Assembly: GCF_900169485.1 (NCBI RefSeq) | Contig: NZ_LT821227.1 | Span: forward strand, 1,302,001-1,366,000 | Length of the DNA: 64,000 nt | Source: Phoenicibacter congonensis | GTDB lineage: Bacteria > Actinomycetota > Coriobacteriia > Coriobacteriales > Eggerthellaceae | Reading direction: 5' to 3' | Part shown: positions 13,721 to 28,461 of the stretch, one piece after another | How positions within the stretch are numbered: position 1 is the first letter of the stretch | How the letters are laid out: each line of letters opens with the position of its first letter | Made by a program: the position numbers and the translations under genes | Notes under the pieces: generated by a model | What the model saw: the letters and a program-made list of their open reading frames with translations, nothing else | The model's database searches: none | What the model was told of the DNA's origin: nothing

Positions 13721-13726
13721 ATTATA
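13721..13726 (-). promoter_or_regulatory. -10 box abutting the response-regulator start (leaderless candidate)
   Basis: TATAAT on the minus strand ends 6 bases before the ATG at 13714, so transcription would begin at or within a base or two of the start codon. No good ribosome binding site precedes the ATG. The -35 region is weak. Confidence 0.5.
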
Positions 13727-13853
13727 GGAGACAGCGAGAGCAAAGCAGAGAACACAGACTTTTGTAGAGAAGCTTTTGAAATTGGCATTCGCATCATGAA
13801 AGCTTCTCACATTAAAAAAATGTTTGTCCGAGAAGTCCGCAACCGAAAATAAA

Positions 13854-13879
13854 AAAGCCAGTCTCAATTGACTGGCTTT
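13854..13879 (-). terminator. Terminator of rRNA operon 2
   Basis: Identical to the operon 1 terminator: stem AAAGCCAGTC / GACTGGCTTT with flanking A and T runs. Readthrough would enter the response-regulator gene 140 bases downstream. Confidence 0.9.
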
Positions 13880-13894
13880 CAAAAAATATCCTGA

Positions 13895-14011
13895 GTAAGC
13901 GGAACGTCCTAGTCTCACACGACCTAACGTCGTACTACAATCGGCGATGAAGGGCTTAACGACTGAGTTCGGAATGGGTTCAGGTGATCCCCTTCTCTAT
14001 GGTTCCGCTAA
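13895..14011 (-). rRNA. rrf: 5S rRNA, operon 2
   Basis: Identical in sequence to the operon 1 copy over the gene. Ends are estimated. Confidence 0.88.
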
Positions 14012-14139
14012 CTCAAGATATTCTTTTATCAATTAGCGCACCCTGACATCTGCATAGGCGCAAAGTATCTAAATGATACGTCACAAGATGAACAATCGCA
14101 AGTCAAACGTGAAATCGATGCATATAAAAATGTTAGGTA

Positions 14140-17122
<2,983 letters not shown>

Positions 17123-17462
17123 AAGTTTTGAGTTGATATTAAGAATGCTTTAAATGCATACCTAATATGTCTTAAATAGACATATTTTTAAGCTATCGAA
17201 AATTTGAAAATTGCGATCGTCCGCGACAGAATTGGTTGCAACTAATGTTGCTCTCCTTGCTAAAGTATTAATAACTTTCGCTTTCTGTCTTGGTTATCAT
17301 CTGCGACATATCTTTTCTTTTAGAAATGTCGCGCGCTATGCAGATGTCAAGGTGCGTCAAAAAAAGGAGCAAATACAAGCTCCTTGGAAACCAGATGCTG
17401 TGCTCATGGTGAGAATCTGAGTTTGATGACTAGACGACAAAAAGGTTTACTAGGTTACTCCC

Positions 17463-18973
<1,511 letters not shown>

Positions 18974-19205
18974 AAGTTCACATAACCATCGGTTATGTTT
19001 CCTGAAAAAATGTGTGCAGATAAATTCTGCTATCTCAAACTCATTGTTTTATAACGAGGATAAATCTTTAAAACAAATTTCTTAAAGATGTGAATTCGAA
19101 AAAACATCGTCTGTCAAATTCTTCGTCATTTACACAGTATCTGGTTGTCAAGGAACTCGTTAGATTTGTTCCAACTTCGCGTCGCCGTTCGCGGCGCGAC
19201 TATTT

Positions 19206-19233
19206 ATATTACCAGTCTCAAAATAGTTGTCAA
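19206..19233 (-). promoter_or_regulatory. Promoter of rRNA operon 2
   Basis: TTGACA (19228-19233) and TAATAT (19206-19211) separated by 16 bp, as in operon 1. Confidence 0.8.
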
Positions 19234-19371
19234 CGAAATTTCGAAACTTTTTCAAAATCTTTGAAAAAGACACGCCCGGGTTGTTTTTAATTCCTTCAAA
19301 TTCACTCTAATAATCAAGCATACACTGGGAAAAGACAGATAACTGAAGCGTTTTTGAGTATTGATCGCACA

Positions 19372-19580
19372 CCCATAAACGAAAAGAGTAGCCCACAAAA
19401 TCTCTTTCATTTGCTCAAGAGTTGCCAGTCAGCTCGGGCACCCATAAATAAGAGAATCCTGCATGATCATTTCCACTTGCTCCAGAGTTGCCCCTCTAAT
19501 AGGACATGCATAAATGAAAAGAACATACATGTGCTTTTTTTACTTACCAAAGAGTTGCTCGTCATCTTCCACGCCTAATA
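19372..19580. repeat. Tandem ~66-69 bp repeats upstream of rRNA operon 2
   Basis: Units begin with CCCATAAA at 19372 and 19441 (spacing 69). A third, degenerate unit has GCATAAATG near 19508. The second/third unit junction has been replaced by unrelated bases (CCCTCTAATAGGACATG) compared with operon 1. Confidence 0.65.
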
Positions 19581-19749
19581 ATGCAAGGAGCATCCATATG
19601 AAATTCCTCTAAAAATTCAGAAGTTTAAAAGCTCACTAGCCACGAATAAAAGATAGGTGTTTGAGACATTCATTTCTTTTCTCTTTATAAAATGACCTAT
19701 TCGCTGAAAAATTAGAGAACCACAGACAGCATTTTGCTTCGTCGTTTTA

Positions 19750-19779
19750 ATAAAAAGAAAGGTCGCCAACTTGCGACGC
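19750..19779 (-). terminator. Terminator downstream of tyrS
   Basis: On the minus strand the stem GTCGC-AAGTT-GGCGAC is followed by TTTCTTTTTATT. It lies ~120 bases after the tyrS stop codon. Confidence 0.6.
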
Positions 19780-19895
19780 CCAACTAAAAACAATAGATGA
19801 TTGCAGATTTGATTTAACTAAACGGGAAACAAATGTGTTCTAGCAAACAACTTTGCGTTTACCAGTCCAACCTAATCAAGGCATATATAAAGACA

Positions 19896-21104
19896 TTAGA
19901 ACTGCATAAACTTGCGTTTTCCCGAACGAAGGACCTTGCCTTTTAAATCTGTCGGATTAATGTTGTATGCCTTAGCAGGAACAACGTCGTCGCCAATTTT
20001 AACAGCTCCTGAATCGATTAGACGACGTGCATCAGATGCACTTTGAGCAAACTTAATTTCTGCAAGAAGAGCAGCCAAATAAACATTGCCTTCGTCATTT
20101 ACTTTTAGCTCTCCTTCATAGGACTCGATATCATCTGGCACATCGCCCTGCTTGCAAACAACATCAAAATGTTCTTCTGCTGCTTTAGCTGCTTCTTCAT
20201 CATAATAGGAAGCAACCAAATTTGCTGCAAGTTCGCGCTTTGTTTTGTATGGATCAACTGAGCCATCTTCTAGTCCAGCCTCAATCGCATCGCATTTCTC
20301 AACTGAAAAACTAGAGGCAAGTCGACAATATTTCACAATCATCTCGTCAGGAATGCTCATGCACTTGCCAAAAATGTCTTCTGGTTTGTCGGTGAGACCA
20401 ATGTAGTTACCATAGCTCTTTGACATTTTTCGAACACCGTCTGTGCCTTCGAGAAGCGGCATGGTGAGTGCCACCTGTGGTTCCATGTCGCACTTTTCCA
20501 TGAGTTCGCGTCCGGCAAGCAAGTTAAAAAGCTGATCGGTGCCTCCAAGCTCAACATCTGCATTGATTTCAACAGAGTCAAATGCCTGCATTACAGGATA
20601 GAGGAACTCATGCAAACTGATTGGCTGATTGTTGGTGTATCGATTGTGAAAGTCATCGCGCTCAAGAATACGAGCAACGGTAAACTTGCTCATGAGCTCG
20701 AGGAGCTTTTTAGTGTCGACCGACAAAATCCAATCGGCATTAAATCGAAGTTCGGTTTTTTCAGGGTCAAGAATTTTGAAGGCCTGATCAACATATGTTT
20801 GTGCATTTTTTGCGATTTCTTCTGAGGAGAGTTGTGGCCTTGTTGTATTTCGGCCAGAAGGATCACCAATGAGCGCAGTGCCGTTTCCGATAATGAGAAC
20901 AACTGTGTGACCAAGGTCTTGGAACTGACGAAGCTTTCTCAATGGAACGGCGTGCCCGATGTGAATGTCTGGTGCTGTTGGGTCAACGCCAAGCTTAATT
21001 CTTAGCGAGCGTCCAGATTTGAGCTTTTTCAATAGCTCATCTTCGGGCACAATTTGTGCAACGCCGCTTTTTATAATGTGCATTTGTTCTTCAGCAGAAA
21101 GCAT
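19896..21104 (-). CDS. tyrS: Tyrosyl-tRNA synthetase
   Basis: Class I synthetase that charges tRNA-Tyr. It has the HIGH motif within DPTAPDIHIGHAVPL, the KMSKS loop (RKMSKSYGNYIGL) and a C-terminal S4-like RNA-binding domain (SASDARRLIDSGAVKIGDD). At 402 residues it fits the shorter TyrRS type found in many bacteria. The open frame begins at an ATG at 21119, but AAAAGGA lies 5 bases before the next ATG at 21104, which I take as the start (MLSAEEQ). No T-box leader is evident upstream. The region upstream is occupied by a decayed sortase gene. Confidence 0.95.
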   Translation of the reverse strand: MLSAEEQMHIIKSGVAQIVPEDELLKKLKSGRSLRIKLGVDPTAPDIHIGHAVPLRKLRQFQDLGHTVVLIIGNGTALIGDPSGRNTTRPQLSSEEIAKNAQTYVDQAFKILDPEKTELRFNADWILSVDTKKLLELMSKFTVARILERDDFHNRYTNNQPISLHEFLYPVMQAFDSVEINADVELGGTDQLFNLLAGRELMEKCDMEPQVALTMPLLEGTDGVRKMSKSYGNYIGLTDKPEDIFGKCMSIPDEMIVKYCRLASSFSVEKCDAIEAGLEDGSVDPYKTKRELAANLVASYYDEEAAKAAEEHFDVVCKQGDVPDDIESYEGELKVNDEGNVYLAALLAEIKFAQSASDARRLIDSGAVKIGDDVVPAKAYNINPTDLKGKVLRSGKRKFMQF

Positions 21105-21289
21105 AAAAATCCTTTTCATCGTAATAATCGTGATTGCTATTGTAACCGTGTTTTATTCTATGCGGTTTTCCATTACTAAAACCGTCGCTCACTGCATGAG
21201 TCAAAATCATTTGATTGACAAAGAAAAGACTAGACCTGTGTTTAATCGTTTTTGCTTGTGTAGCAATATTGTTCTTAAGCGTTCGAGTT

Positions 21290-21680
21290 GTTGACAATCA
21301 CGGCTGCGCTTCATGACTACTACTGCAAAGAGTGCAACAACAGCTAGGCTACGAAAAATCCACATCGCGTAATTTGTAAATGGTCCAACCGTTGAATTGA
21401 GCGCTTCTTTTGTCTCGTCATTTTCGTCGTAGGGAACTCGATGACCTCGAACCAGCAGTCTGTGTGAATTCACTCCATAGGGGTGCAAGTTACAATCGAG
21501 CAATAATCTTCCCCACCCTCTTGACGTCCAAATCACTTGTCTCATCGGGCAGAGCAACTTTGTCTTCAGCAAAAACATTAGTTTACTTCCAGCACAGAAG
21601 CCCAAGAAATATTACGAGAATAAGGGCAACCAAAGCCCACCTAGCACCCGATTTGCAAACTCTATCTCTTTTTGAAGTAA
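21290..21680 (-). pseudogene. Decayed class C sortase gene
   Basis: On the minus strand, one frame encodes a hydrophobic segment KSGARWALVALILVIFLG, followed by a stop. A second frame then gives VFAEDKVALPDETSDLDVKR, a third gives GEDYCSIVTCTP, and a final frame gives HPYGVNSHRLLVRGHRVPY and a C-terminal membrane segment (YAMWIFRSLAVVALFAVVV). The T-C-T-P-Y-G-x-N-x-H-R-L-L-V-R-G block is the active-site Cys/Arg region of pilin-type (class C) sortases, which anchor or polymerise LPXTG surface proteins. At least two frameshifts are present, and most of the catalytic core, including the His, is missing between the N-terminal segment and the C-terminal part. The gene cannot be functional. No pilin gene is next to it. 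Confidence 0.75.
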
Positions 21681-22032
21681 AAACCGAAGCTTACTTCCTA
21701 CATGAATTTCCACTTAAAGATGAGACGCCGAAAAGGCCGTACAATTCCACTTTACACAAGAAAACAAGATAGCAAAATGAACATAAGTTCACATAAAACT
21801 TACGTTAGGCAAACCAGTTCTTCCACCATATGACAAAAGTTATAAAGAAGAGTCGCATTAGATAGCGCAAGTTGCTCATCAGCGTCTAAATTAGATTCAA
21901 AATGTAAGAATTGCGCCTAGCAATTCTCACTTCGTGCGACAACCACTCGACATTTGCAGCCTCATTATTAGACAATGGCTTTATGGAATAATTACGAAAA
22001 TGAAACTTTCACAAAAATTAGAAGGGTAGTCA
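21681..22032. other. Intergenic region upstream of the phosphohexomutase gene
   Basis: No gene recognised. An AGAATTGC / GCAATTCT stem with a 5-base loop lies near 21906-21926. The promoter of the downstream gene must be in the last ~80 bases, but no convincing -35/-10 pair was found. Confidence 0.4.
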
Positions 22033-23745
22033 ATGAAATTTGAAAAAACAGCTCGCGAATGGGCAGATAAAACAAAATGTGAAAACATGCGCAACCAGTT
22101 GCTTTCCTGGATAGAAGAAGGAAATGAAGCCGCGATAGAAGATGCTTTTTTTCAAGATTTAGAATTTGGGACAGCAGGGCTCCGAGGAATAATTGGGCCT
22201 GGCACAAACAGAATGAATGCAAACACGGTCGCACGTGCGACTCAAGGTGTGGCTGACTACCTAAATGCGCACTACAAAAAACCAAGCGTTGCCATTGCCC
22301 ACGATTCGCGAAATAAAGGTGAGAGGTTTACAGAAATTACGGCCTCTGTTCTTGCGGCCAATGGAATTACAGCACATGTTTTTCCAAGGCTTGAGCCAAC
22401 CCCAGCGCTTGCCTATGCAACACAGTTTTTGCATTGTGACGCCGGCATTTGCATTACCGCAAGCCACAACCCAAAAGAATACAACGGCTACAAAGTCTTC
22501 AATAGCAAAGGTTGCCAGATAACATCACAAGTCGCAAGTGACATGTCTGACGCAATAAAAAAACTAGATTACTTTGACGGCATTAAGAAAATAGATTTCG
22601 AGGACGGAATCAAGTCAGGAAAAATCAAATGGATTAACGATGAGTGCATCAATTCTTTCGTAAAAGACGCAGTGAATAACGTAAATAATATAGATAAAGA
22701 TGCTATGAAGAATCTATGCCTTGCCTATTCACCATTAAATGGAACAGGTCTTGAACCTGTAATAAAGGCGTTTGAAATGATTGGTGTCAAAAATGTGCAC
22801 ATAGTTGAGGAACAAAAAAATCCAGATGAAAATTTTCCAACATGCTCCAAACCAAATCCTGAAGAGCGCAGCGCCCTTGAACTTGGCATCAAATTGGTTG
22901 ATGATGTTGATGCTGACCTGCTGATTGCAACAGACCCAGATGCAGACAGAACTGGCATCGCTGTTCGCCACAATGGAGAATGCGAACTAGTTAGCGGAAA
23001 TGAAGTTGGGCTTTTGATGATGAATCATTTTGCATCACAATGCTCACGTAACGAAATTAAAAACAAAATCTTTTGCACAACGCTAGTCTCCACTTCAATG
23101 GCCGATGCACTTGCAAAATACTATGGATTCGAGCTACGACGCGTTCCTACAGGGTTTAAATACATCGGCGAACAAATCACAAAACTCGAAGAAAAGCGCG
23201 AAAAGAACAGGTTTGTTATGGGCTTTGAGGAATCCTATGGCTATTTAGTGGGAACGCACGTGCGCGATAAAGATTCAATTTCTGCCACAGTAACAATTTG
23301 CGACATGGCAGCAAAGTGCAAGAAAAAAGGAAAAGACCTGATAGATGCGCTAACTGCCCTCTATGAAGAATTTGGTTATTACAAAAACTCAACTACTAGC
23401 TATTCCTTCCCAGGCGCCGATGGCTCAGAGAAAATGAAAAACATAATGGCCAGCCTGAGAGGTAATGCGCCAACAGAAATTGATGGGAAAAAGGTCGTTC
23501 AATTCATCGACTACAAAGAAGAGACGAAAATGTCAATTCTCAATTCAAGAGACAGAGAAGAACAGATTCTGCCACGAGTCAACGTTTTGCAGTTTGACCT
23601 AGAAGATGAAGCAAAAGTTATTATCAGACCTAGTGGCACCGAGCCAAAGATTAAGGCATATACCTTCGTTAAAGGAACCTCAACTGATGATGCAAGCAAA
23701 AAACTTGAGGAACTAAACGCCACAGTAAATGAATATTTTAAATAG
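22033..23745 (+). CDS. Phosphoglucomutase/phosphomannomutase (alpha-D-phosphohexomutase)
   Basis: This 570-residue enzyme interconverts hexose 1- and 6-phosphates (glucose and/or mannose) for cell-envelope and storage polysaccharide synthesis. The phosphoserine loop is TASHNPKEYNGYK, the metal-binding loop DPDADRTGI, the sugar-specificity loop GFEESYGYLVG and the phosphate-binding loop RPSGTEPKIKAY. Length and the GTAGLRGIIGPGTNRMN start match the PgcA/PGM2-like subgroup. A weak ribosome binding site, GAAGGG, precedes the ATG by 7 bases. It is a single-gene unit ending in a double terminator. The sugar preference (Glc versus Man) cannot be fixed from sequence alone. Confidence 0.93.
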   Translation: MKFEKTAREWADKTKCENMRNQLLSWIEEGNEAAIEDAFFQDLEFGTAGLRGIIGPGTNRMNANTVARATQGVADYLNAHYKKPSVAIAHDSRNKGERFTEITASVLAANGITAHVFPRLEPTPALAYATQFLHCDAGICITASHNPKEYNGYKVFNSKGCQITSQVASDMSDAIKKLDYFDGIKKIDFEDGIKSGKIKWINDECINSFVKDAVNNVNNIDKDAMKNLCLAYSPLNGTGLEPVIKAFEMIGVKNVHIVEEQKNPDENFPTCSKPNPEERSALELGIKLVDDVDADLLIATDPDADRTGIAVRHNGECELVSGNEVGLLMMNHFASQCSRNEIKNKIFCTTLVSTSMADALAKYYGFELRRVPTGFKYIGEQITKLEEKREKNRFVMGFEESYGYLVGTHVRDKDSISATVTICDMAAKCKKKGKDLIDALTALYEEFGYYKNSTTSYSFPGADGSEKMKNIMASLRGNAPTEIDGKKVVQFIDYKEETKMSILNSRDREEQILPRVNVLQFDLEDEAKVIIRPSGTEPKIKAYTFVKGTSTDDASKKLEELNATVNEYFK

Positions 23746-23752
23746 AAATAAA

Positions 23753-23815
23753 ACGCAGATTATATCTGCTGCGTTATAAAAAAAGAAAAAGGCTGACTTT
23801 ATTGCCAGCCTTTTA
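23753..23815 (+). terminator. Double terminator after the phosphohexomutase gene
   Basis: Two stems follow each other: AACGCAG...CTGCGTT (23753-23776), then AAAGGCTG...CAGCCTTT (23789-23812) with T-rich tails. The second can also serve the converging rhodanese gene. Confidence 0.8.
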
Positions 23816-23850
23816 TTCTTTTTCTGCAAGTTTTAATTATTAGCTAAACT

Positions 23851-24723
23851 CTACTGAACTTTGTCGTATCCAGCAGCATCCCAAGCTTTCATGCCGCCTT
23901 CAAGAGTCACAACTTTTGACATGTCATAACCAAGAGCACTCAAAGAGTTCGTTGCAGCTTGTGCATATCTTTTGCCTGAGTAGCAAACGAGAACGAGTTT
24001 TTGGTCTGAAAGGTTGTTGTCCTGAATTGCCTTAGAAATATTTACAAGACCGTCAGTCGTGTCACCATCTTTTGCCTTGTCCATGTCGGCATTGATTGCA
24101 CCCTCAATGTGGCCAGCTTTAAAGTCATCAGCTTTGCGGCAATCAACAAACACAACATCAGATTGTCCAACTTCGCCTTTTGCGGTGTCAACAGCTTCTT
24201 GCTTCATCTCGACATCTTTGACATCAGTTGCTTTTGGCAAACCAGCAGCATCCCAAGCTTTCATGCCGCCTTCAAGAGTCACAACTTTTGACATGTCATA
24301 ACCGAGTGCATTCAAGATGTTTGTAGCAGCTTGAGCATATCTCTTGCCTGAATAGCAAGCTAAAACAAGCTTTTGGTCTTTGAGGTTGTTCTTCTCGATT
24401 GCCTCTTTCATGTTTGCAATGCCAGACTCGTTGTCGCCATCTTTTGCTTTGTCCATGTCGGCATTAACAGCTCCAATGATGTGTCCAGCAGCATAATCGT
24501 CAGCCTTGCGAACATCAAGGAAAACAACGTCAGACTTGCCAACTTCATCTTTTGCTACATCAACAGCTTCTTGCTTCATCTCAACTTCCTTAACCTCAGT
24601 GGTAGTTGTTTCTTCTTTCTTTTCCTCTGTTGAGCCAGAAGAGCAAGCAACAAGACCGAGAGAGAGTCCGCAAGCAAGTGCAACAACGATAAAAGCACTC
24701 ATAAATTTTTTCGAAATTGTCAT
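23851..24723 (-). CDS. Secreted lipoprotein with two tandem rhodanese domains
   Basis: This 290-residue protein starts MTISKKFMSAF and has a lipoprotein signal with lipobox LGLVAC (Cys near residue 28), so it should be anchored outside the membrane. A Thr/Glu-rich linker is followed by two rhodanese (sulfurtransferase-like) domains. Each has a six-residue active-site loop starting with Cys (CYSGKR) and ends in TLEGGMKAWDAAG. The domains are nearly identical and come from an internal duplication with a period of 372 bp (124 codons): the same ~60-base block recurs at 23870 and 24242. AAGGGGGA precedes the ATG at 24723; the longer open frame start at 24777 has no signal. The substrate is unknown. 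Roles in periplasmic-side sulfur or thiol transfer are possible, but no partner is adjacent. Confidence 0.88.
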   Translation of the reverse strand: MTISKKFMSAFIVVALACGLSLGLVACSSGSTEEKKEETTTTEVKEVEMKQEAVDVAKDEVGKSDVVFLDVRKADDYAAGHIIGAVNADMDKAKDGDNESGIANMKEAIEKNNLKDQKLVLACYSGKRYAQAATNILNALGYDMSKVVTLEGGMKAWDAAGLPKATDVKDVEMKQEAVDTAKGEVGQSDVVFVDCRKADDFKAGHIEGAINADMDKAKDGDTTDGLVNISKAIQDNNLSDQKLVLVCYSGKRYAQAATNSLSALGYDMSKVVTLEGGMKAWDAAGYDKVQ

Positions 24724-24755
24724 TAAATAATCCCCCTTAAAACAAAATAAATCAG

Positions 24756-24770
24756 TGGCGACAGTCGCCA
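24756..24770. promoter_or_regulatory. Palindrome in the rhodanese leader
   Basis: TGGCGAC-A-GTCGCCA, seven-base arms around one base, 33 bases upstream of the rhodanese start. It could be an operator or an RNA hairpin in the leader. No T-run follows. Confidence 0.35.
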
Positions 24771-24862
24771 GACTCAAATGTCACAAAACAACATCGTGAA
24801 CAAACAGACTTGCAGAAACGGTTTATAGTAAAAACCATATATATAATTTTAGCATGATGGAG

Positions 24863-26047
<1,185 letters not shown>

Positions 26048-26053
26048 CTAAAT

Positions 26054-26059
26054 TATAAT
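26054..26059 (+). promoter_or_regulatory. -10 box directly upstream of queH
   Basis: TATAAT followed after 8 bases by the ATG at 26068. Transcription would begin at ~26066-26068, giving a leaderless mRNA if the second ATG is used. The -35 is weak (TTGTTT, 14-bp spacing). Confidence 0.45.
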
Positions 26060-26067
26060 TTATGGCT

Positions 26068-26784
26068 ATGAGCCCAACCAAAACACAATCAAATGAGAAC
26101 ACAAGCTTTTTGCTGCATGCATGTTGTGGTCCATGTTCTTTAGAGCCAATTAGAATATTGCGTGATCGCGGCATCGAGCCAGTTGTTTTTTATTCAAATT
26201 CAAACATAGCTCCACTTGAAGAATATGAGCGCAGACGAGACACTATTCGCGATTGGTGCAAAATGCACGATGTTTCATTTATCGAAGATGACTACAGCCC
26301 ATGCGAATGGAAAGAGGCAACAAAAGGTCTTCTTGCCCAAAAACCGAACAGATGCCGAGAATGCTATCGCATCCGTTTCGAGCGAGCAGCAAAATTTGCA
26401 AAACAAAACGGGTTTCGTGGCCTTGGAACCACACTCACGATTAGCCCCTACCAATACACCTTAACCATTAAAGAAGAGCTTAAAAAAGCATGTGAAAAAG
26501 AAGACATTGATTGTTTTTTTAAAGATTATTCAACGCATTATCGAGCGGCCCAAAAACGTGCAAAAGAAGAAGGGCTCTACAGGCAGAATTACTGTGGATG
26601 CCTGCCTTCTAAAGCAGAGGCAGAAGCTGAAAAGAAAAGAACTAAAGCGATAAAAGCAAAGCGACAGCAGGAGCGAGAAGAAAAACTTCAAAAACAACGC
26701 GAAGAGAAAGCCGACTATGCAAAAAAACGCGCAAAACAGCGCGAGATATTAAAAAAGATGAGAGAAGAGAGAGATGCTCACTAG
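26068..26784 (+). CDS. queH: Epoxyqueuosine reductase QueH
   Basis: Performs the last step of queuosine formation, reducing epoxyqueuosine in tRNA; it is the non-cobalamin alternative to QueG. The family cysteines are visible: HACCGPCS near the N-terminus, CRECYRIRF in the middle and NYCGCLPS in the C-terminal half, which bind an iron-sulfur cluster and a second iron. The tail (last ~60 residues) is a highly charged Lys/Glu/Arg helix that is not part of the catalytic core. Two in-frame ATGs exist (26062, 26068). The later one fits the -10 position best. The gene overlaps queA by 11 bases. Confidence 0.92.
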   Translation: MSPTKTQSNENTSFLLHACCGPCSLEPIRILRDRGIEPVVFYSNSNIAPLEEYERRRDTIRDWCKMHDVSFIEDDYSPCEWKEATKGLLAQKPNRCRECYRIRFERAAKFAKQNGFRGLGTTLTISPYQYTLTIKEELKKACEKEDIDCFFKDYSTHYRAAQKRAKEEGLYRQNYCGCLPSKAEAEAEKKRTKAIKAKRQQEREEKLQKQREEKADYAKKRAKQREILKKMREERDAH

Positions 26785-27862
26785 CGATTTTGACTATGAA
26801 CTACCAGAAAAACTGATTGCGCAAACTCCAGCGGAGGTTCGTGACGAATGCAGAATGCTCGTTTTGCATAAAGACTCAGGCGAAATTGAACATAAGATTT
26901 TCAAAGACATCGTTGATTATGTTAATCCGGGCGACCTGTTGATAGCAAACGAAACGAGAGTTATACCAGCGCGACTGATTGGCAAAAAGAGAGGGACTGG
27001 CGGAGTGTGTGAAATCCTGCTTCTTCGCCCCATGATTGAAAATAAAGTTAATTCAAAAGTCGCAAAATGGGAAGCACTTGTTCGTCCGGGCAAGAGGCTA
27101 AAACCTGGGTCAGATGCTGTAATTGAGTTTTTTGACATTAAAGGAAATGTAGCCATTAAAGCAAGAATTATCGACTGGGCAAAAGATCTTAAAAACGCGC
27201 AAAAGGGCGAGAGGGTTGTTGAACTCACAACAGAGCTTCCAAGCCTTGATGAGGCGCTTCATGAGGTTGGAAAAGTTCCACTACCGCCATATATTCATGA
27301 TTATTCTGGCGACGAAGAAATGTATCAAACTGTCTACTCAAAACACGAAGGAAGTGCAGCAGCTCCAACTGCCGGCCTTCATTTCACGCCTGAGCTCATT
27401 TTTAAGTGCGAAGAAAAAGGGGTCGGCTGGGCCACAGTTGACTTGGAAGTGGGTCTTGACACCTTCCGCCTGGTCGATGAGGAAAATGCAGAAGATCATG
27501 CGATGCACACCGAAACATATTCGGTGCCTGAAAGCACTGTCAATGCCATAAATGAAACACGTGCTAACGGCGGACGCATTTTTGCCGTTGGCACCACAAG
27601 CGTTCGTTCACTGGAGTCATGTTTTTTGCGCACAAGCTCAATCGAACCTTGCTGCCGCGCAGCAACTTCACTTTATTTAATGCCAGGTTCACATTTTAAT
27701 GTCGTGGATGCGATGATTACGAACTTTCACGTGCCAAAATCAACGCTCATGATGCTCGTCTCGGCATTTGCTGGAAGAGACAACATTATGAATGCATATG
27801 AAGAAGCAAAAAAAGTAGGTTACAGATTTTTATCATTTGGCGACGCAATGCTTTTAGTTTAA
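26774..27862 (+). CDS. queA: S-adenosylmethionine:tRNA ribosyltransferase-isomerase QueA
   Basis: Transfers and isomerises the ribosyl part of SAM onto preQ1-modified tRNA to give epoxyqueuosine. At 362 residues it has the normal length. It starts FDYELPEKLIAQTPAEVRDECRML and carries EGSAAAPTAGLHFTPELI, DLEVGLDTFRLV and NFHVPKSTLMMLVSAFAG. It overlaps queH by 11 bases. None of the preQ1 synthesis genes (queC, queD, queE, folE) are in this window, so the precursor is made elsewhere or salvaged. Confidence 0.96.
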   Translation: MLTSDFDYELPEKLIAQTPAEVRDECRMLVLHKDSGEIEHKIFKDIVDYVNPGDLLIANETRVIPARLIGKKRGTGGVCEILLLRPMIENKVNSKVAKWEALVRPGKRLKPGSDAVIEFFDIKGNVAIKARIIDWAKDLKNAQKGERVVELTTELPSLDEALHEVGKVPLPPYIHDYSGDEEMYQTVYSKHEGSAAAPTAGLHFTPELIFKCEEKGVGWATVDLEVGLDTFRLVDEENAEDHAMHTETYSVPESTVNAINETRANGGRIFAVGTTSVRSLESCFLRTSSIEPCCRAATSLYLMPGSHFNVVDAMITNFHVPKSTLMMLVSAFAGRDNIMNAYEEAKKVGYRFLSFGDAMLLV

Positions 27863-28059
27863 ACAAATCACGATTGCATTTTGAAACTCATGATGAATGT
27901 CTAACAACTCATTTAGCGATTGCGTTCTTCACTAAAAAGTTGAGAATTCGGCTCACCGTAAACGAATAGGCGACTTTAGCTGGAAGCCAAAAAATAAATG
28001 AATAACGCGAGCTAACCATGCGCGTCATAAACAAGAAGTTCCAAAAAACTAAGATTTCT

Positions 28060-28089
28060 TTGTTGATTTATTAACGCATATGCTATTAT
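28060..28089 (+). promoter_or_regulatory. Promoter of the tRNA-Pro/tRNA-Gly unit
   Basis: TTGTTG (28060-28065) and TATTAT (28084-28089) with 18-bp spacing. The predicted start is ~10 bases before tRNA-Pro. Confidence 0.5.
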
Positions 28090-28104
28090 TAGACGTGCTG
28101 ATTT

Positions 28105-28181
28105 CGGGACGTGGCGCAGTCTGGTAGCGCGCTTGTTTTGGGTACAAGATGTCGCAGGTTCGAATCCTGTCGTCCCGACCA
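28105..28181 (+). tRNA. tRNA-Pro(UGG)
   Basis: A 77-base cloverleaf: acceptor arms CGGGACG / CGTCCCG, anticodon TGG in loop TTTGGGT, T-arm GCAGGTTCGAATCCTGT, encoded CCA end. Confidence 0.97.
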
Positions 28182-28198
28182 GTTTTTCACTTGGTCAA

Positions 28199-28272
28199 GC
28201 GGATGTGGTTCAATGGTAGAACTAAAGCCTTCCAAGCTTTCAACGCGGGTTCGATTCCCGTCATCCGCTCCA
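28199..28272 (+). tRNA. tRNA-Gly(UCC)
   Basis: A 74-base cloverleaf: acceptor arms GCGGATG / CATCCGC, anticodon TCC in loop CTTCCAA, T-arm GCGGGTTCGATTCCCGT, encoded CCA. It lies 17 bases after tRNA-Pro, so they are probably co-transcribed. Confidence 0.97.
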
Positions 28273-28461
28273 ATCTTACAAGCATAAATCCGAGCAAATC
28301 TGACAACTCTTAAAAATTATCGTATAACGAATGCGCCAGGATTTTTTTCGTTCATTTATCGTGAGTTTCTGCTCTCCTCTATTCTCTAGCGCCGCTCCTA
28401 AATATGAATACCAGGCTTTTCTTTGTGCGATGTTTAACAATTTCTGCCACAAGTTATTGCA

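Noticed and set aside
21120-21540. T-box leader upstream of tyrS (AGAGGGTGGGGAAG on the minus strand)
   Set aside because: The GGGTGG is not followed by the conserved T-box continuation, and the segment is part of the decayed sortase coding sequence.
21207-21605. 132-codon minus-strand frame as an intact gene
   Set aside because: Only its middle matches the sortase C end; the start belongs to other frames of the same broken gene.
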